A DNA stretch of 8,475 bases from an uncultured Micrococcales bacterium (lineage in GTDB: Bacteria; Actinomycetota; Actinomycetes; Actinomycetales; Microbacteriaceae): positions 1-8,475 of the forward strand of contig CAIJWY010000218.1 of the NCBI GenBank assembly GCA_903824455.1. Direction: 5' to 3'. Numbering within the stretch: position 1 is the stretch's first letter; each line of letters begins with the position of its first letter. The notes below the pieces were generated by a model. That model saw only the letters and a program-made list of their open reading frames with translations, was not told the DNA's origin and searched no databases. Position numbers and translations under genes: made by a program. Positions 6,332 to 8,475 of the stretch are shown one piece after another.

Positions 6332-7084
6332 ATGGTAAAAAAGACCAAAAGCGCTTTCGAAATCGAAGGCCAGATTCTCTCCACGGAAGAGTTTCAAAAG
6401 TCATCTATGGCTCACAAACTCAACTGGCTCCGCGCCGGTGTTCTTGGAGCAAATGATGGCATCGTTTCCACAGCCGGCTTAATCTTTGGCGTGGCAGGAG
6501 CAGGAGCAAACGCCAACGGTATCTTTATTGCCGGTGTGGCGGCTCTAGTTGCAGGATCAATTTCAATGGCGGGTGGCGAATACACCTCAGTGAGCGCCCA
6601 AAAAGATTCCGAAATGGCAGCGGTTGCTAAAGAACGGCAAGAACTTAAAGACAACCCAGAAGCTGAACTACGCGAGCTCGCCTGGTTCTACGAACAAAAA
6701 GGGATGAGCCCAAAACTTGCCAAAGACGTGGCTCAAGAACTAACCAACAAAGACGCCCTCAAAGCTCATGCGGAAGCTGAGTTAGGAATTTCTCACGACG
6801 AGCACGTGAGCCCAGGTGCCGCAGCAATTTCATCGTTCGTTGCTTTTGCCGCCGGTTCACTTTTGCCTCTGCTCACTGCCACAGCCACACCTTGGCTGGA
6901 GTTCAGAATTCCGTTCACCGTTGTCGCTGTAATTTTGAGCCTTGCCCTAACCGGTTTTGTGGCCGCCCAAATCGGCGGAGCAAAACCCCTGCGTGCGATT
7001 ATCCGAAACGTTCTGGTTTCACTTCTAACCATGAGCGTGACCTACGGCATCGGCATGTTGGTCGGTGGCGGGCTCCCCGCCTAA
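6332..7084 (+). CDS. VIT1/CCC1-family iron/manganese transporter
   Basis: This 250-residue membrane protein belongs to the vacuolar iron transporter (VIT1/CCC1) family, which exports Fe2+ or Mn2+ in exchange for protons. It has the signature NWLRAGVLGANDGIVS (31-46) leading into membrane helix 1 (about 36-57), and helix 2 (about 61-83) with the SMAGGEY motif. A hydrophilic Glu-rich segment follows (about 85-158: Glu94, 101, 104, 110, 112, 115, 148, 150), corresponding to the cytoplasmic metal-binding domain. Helices 3 to 5 lie at about 163-185, 190-212 and 221-247. Asp42, Met79 and the Glu-rich domain agree with the metal path of plant VIT1. In bacteria it would sit in the plasma membrane and lower cytosolic metal. 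No Shine-Dalgarno sequence precedes the ATG; a later Met26 is possible, but the longer form is reasonable. It is divergent from thrS, 74 bases away. Metal specificity cannot be read from sequence. Confidence 0.93.
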   Translation: MVKKTKSAFEIEGQILSTEEFQKSSMAHKLNWLRAGVLGANDGIVSTAGLIFGVAGAGANANGIFIAGVAALVAGSISMAGGEYTSVSAQKDSEMAAVAKERQELKDNPEAELRELAWFYEQKGMSPKLAKDVAQELTNKDALKAHAEAELGISHDEHVSPGAAAISSFVAFAAGSLLPLLTATATPWLEFRIPFTVVAVILSLALTGFVAAQIGGAKPLRAIIRNVLVSLLTMSVTYGIGMLVGGGLPA

Positions 7085-7095
7085 TCTTCACCGCC

Positions 7096-7101
7096 TAAAA
7101 T
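7096..7101 (+). promoter_or_regulatory. Probable -10 element of a leaderless mqo promoter
   Basis: TAAAAT (five of six matches to TATAAT) lies in the 23-base gap after the VIT1 stop and is followed by six bases and then the GTG start of mqo. This is the same geometry as at thrS. No convincing -35 hexamer is present upstream, inside the end of the VIT1 gene. It implies that mqo can be transcribed on its own as a leaderless mRNA, apart from any read-through. Confidence 0.55.
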
Positions 7102-7107
7102 AGTGTG

Positions 7108-8475
7108 GTGAGCACAAACAAAAACTACGACGTCGTATTAGTTGGCGGTGGCATCATGAGTGCCACACTCGGAACTCTTCTAAAAGAACTTTCCCCCAAA
7201 CTGACCATCGCAATTTTTGAACGCCTCGACGCCGTTGCCATGGAAAGTTCTAACCCTTGGAATAACGCTGGAACTGGCCACGCAGCTCTCTGCGAACTGA
7301 ATTACATGCCGGATACCAAAGATGGCTCACTCCCAGACCCGTCGAAGGCAATCCAAATCAACGAACAGTTCCAACTCTCACGTCAGCTCTGGTCTTACCT
7401 CGTTGAAAAGAAGATCCTTGGCGACCCAAAAACTTTCATCCACTCAACCCCTCACATGACATTCGTGCGAGGCGCAAGTGATGTCGACTACCTTTTACGC
7501 AGATTCGAAGCACTCAAGAATCAACCGCTTTTTGAAGGAATGGAATTCTCAACCGATCCAAAGCAGATCGCGAAGTGGACCCCACTGATCACGACCGGCC
7601 GTTCCAAAGATGACGTGATCGCTGCAACCAGAATTGAATCCGGCACCGATGTCGACTTCGGCTCCATCACAACGCAGCTAATTAAGCACCTCAAAACTTC
7701 TGGTGTCGACGTCTTCACCAGCAACGAAGTGAAGAACCTAAACAAAACAAGCAACGGTTGGGCAGTGAAGCACGCCGAAGGAACTGCGACAGCCAAGTTC
7801 GTTTTCGTCGGCGCTGGTGGCTACGCTCTAAAGCTTCTACAAAAATCAGGAATCAAAGAAGCCAAGGGTTATGGAACCTTCCCGGTTGCCGGCTCATTCC
7901 TAAAAACCACAAACCCCAAGGTCGTAAACCAACACCAGGCGAAGGTCTATAGCCAAGCAGCCTTTGGCGCTCCCCCAATGTCGGTGCCTCACCTCGACAC
8001 CCGAGTCGTCGACGGAGAAACCAGTCTCCTATTCGGCCCCTACGCCGGCCTCAACTTCAAGTTTCTCAAGTTCGGCTCGATCTTCGATCTCCCGCTGTCG
8101 ATTAGATTCGCAAACATCATTCCCTACCTTGCAGTTGCCTTCACCAACTTCGGTCTCATCAAATACCTGGTCAAAGAAGTAACCAAGAACAAAACCCAGA
8201 AGTTTGCCTCACTCCAAGAATTCATCCCAGACGCCGACCCAAACGACTGGGAATTGATCGTTGCCGGCCAACGCGCGCAGGTAATCAAGAAAGACGCCCA
8301 GAAGGGCGGAATCCTCCAATTCGGAACCGAAGTGGTCTCATCAGCCGACGGCAGTATCGCCGGCCTTCTAGGAGCCTCTCCTGGCGCTTCAACGGGTGCT
8401 CACATCATGCTCGAAGTGTTGAAGAAGGGGTTCCCCACTGAATTCAAGACTTGGGAGAAATCACTCAAGAATATG
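7108..8475 (+). CDS. mqo: Malate:quinone oxidoreductase, C-terminus beyond the window
   Basis: Mqo is a peripheral membrane flavoprotein that oxidises malate to oxaloacetate and passes electrons to the quinone pool, serving the TCA cycle and respiratory chain. The frame is open for 456 codons to the right edge; relatives have about 490-500 residues, so only a few dozen are missing. The N-terminus carries the FAD-binding Rossmann loop VGGGIMSATLG (12-22) and the acidic end of the second strand at Glu38 (AIFERLD). The Mqo-specific block SSNPWNNAGTGHAALCELNY follows (47-66), and RIESGTDVDFGSIT is further along. A second FAD-contact region is FVGAGGYAL (about 232-240). A hydrophobic stretch (about 312-357) may help membrane association, and LLGASPGASTGAH (about 420-432) is the conserved C-terminal flavin motif. 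The start is GTG at 7108 with no ribosome binding site but a well-placed -10. It is 23 bases from the VIT1 gene on the same strand. Confidence 0.97.
   Translation, partial: MSTNKNYDVVLVGGGIMSATLGTLLKELSPKLTIAIFERLDAVAMESSNPWNNAGTGHAALCELNYMPDTKDGSLPDPSKAIQINEQFQLSRQLWSYLVEKKILGDPKTFIHSTPHMTFVRGASDVDYLLRRFEALKNQPLFEGMEFSTDPKQIAKWTPLITTGRSKDDVIAATRIESGTDVDFGSITTQLIKHLKTSGVDVFTSNEVKNLNKTSNGWAVKHAEGTATAKFVFVGAGGYALKLLQKSGIKEAKGYGTFPVAGSFLKTTNPKVVNQHQAKVYSQAAFGAPPMSVPHLDTRVVDGETSLLFGPYAGLNFKFLKFGSIFDLPLSIRFANIIPYLAVAFTNFGLIKYLVKEVTKNKTQKFASLQEFIPDADPNDWELIVAGQRAQVIKKDAQKGGILQFGTEVVSSADGSIAGLLGASPGASTGAHIMLEVLKKGFPTEFKTWEKSLKNM

Noticed and set aside
7758..8182. Two short plus-strand frames that might suggest a frameshift in mqo
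   Set aside because: I translated the mqo frame codon by codon from 7108 to 8475 and found no stop; these frames are shadows in another phase.
1..8475. tRNA genes, CRISPR repeats, insertion sequences or phage remnants
   Set aside because: Nearly every base is within recognised core genes and gaps are at most about 75 bases; no repeat array, transposase or tRNA-like fold was seen.

Overview
The window reads as ordinary core chromosome of an actinobacterium. The genes thrS, a HIT/Ap4A-phosphorylase-like protein, pdxS, pdxT, yebC, ruvC, ruvA and ruvB run in the same relative order as in the Mycobacterium tuberculosis region Rv2614c to Rv2592c. Individual proteins are of actinobacterial type: PdxS, the long HIT protein with its 'RLWTP' start, and ThrS of 667 residues. 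G+C looks moderate by eye, near one half. With the very tight packing, this suggests a streamlined member of the Microbacteriaceae, such as the freshwater Rhodoluna/Aquiluna ('Luna') group, rather than a high-G+C soil actinomycete. That placement is inference.

Layout. Positions 1-6257 hold eight minus-strand genes, read from right to left: thrS (threonyl-tRNA synthetase), a HIT-family nucleotide phosphorylase/hydrolase, pdxS and pdxT (the two subunits of PLP synthase), yebC (translation or regulatory factor of the YebC/TACO1 family), then ruvC, ruvA and ruvB (Holliday-junction resolvase and branch-migration motor; ruvB runs off the left edge). Four of the seven junctions are one-base stop/start overlaps (TAATG or TAGTG), and the largest gap is about 50 bases. 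This looks like one operon or a chain of overlapping transcripts, with probable extra promoters in front of pdxS and perhaps yebC.

Positions 6258-6331 are a short divergent control region carrying a -10 element for thrS and a perfect 14-base palindrome. On the plus strand follow a VIT1/CCC1-family iron/manganese transporter (6332-7084) and, 23 bases later, the gene for malate:quinone oxidoreductase (mqo). The mqo frame is open from 7108 to the right edge, so its last few dozen codons are missing.

How the parts relate. PdxS and PdxT together make pyridoxal 5'-phosphate. RuvA, RuvB and RuvC act together on recombination intermediates. ThrS charges tRNA, and the HIT protein probably removes Ap4A-type dinucleotides that synthetases make as by-products. 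Mqo feeds electrons from malate to the quinone pool.

The most interesting signals are regulatory, not new genes. They are -10 elements placed almost directly before start codons (leaderless transcripts) for thrS, mqo and probably pdxS, the palindrome between thrS and the metal transporter, and the absence of the phosphatidylinositol/PIM genes that sit between the HIT gene and pdxS in mycobacteria. I see no mobile element, CRISPR array, RNA gene or clearly undescribed system.
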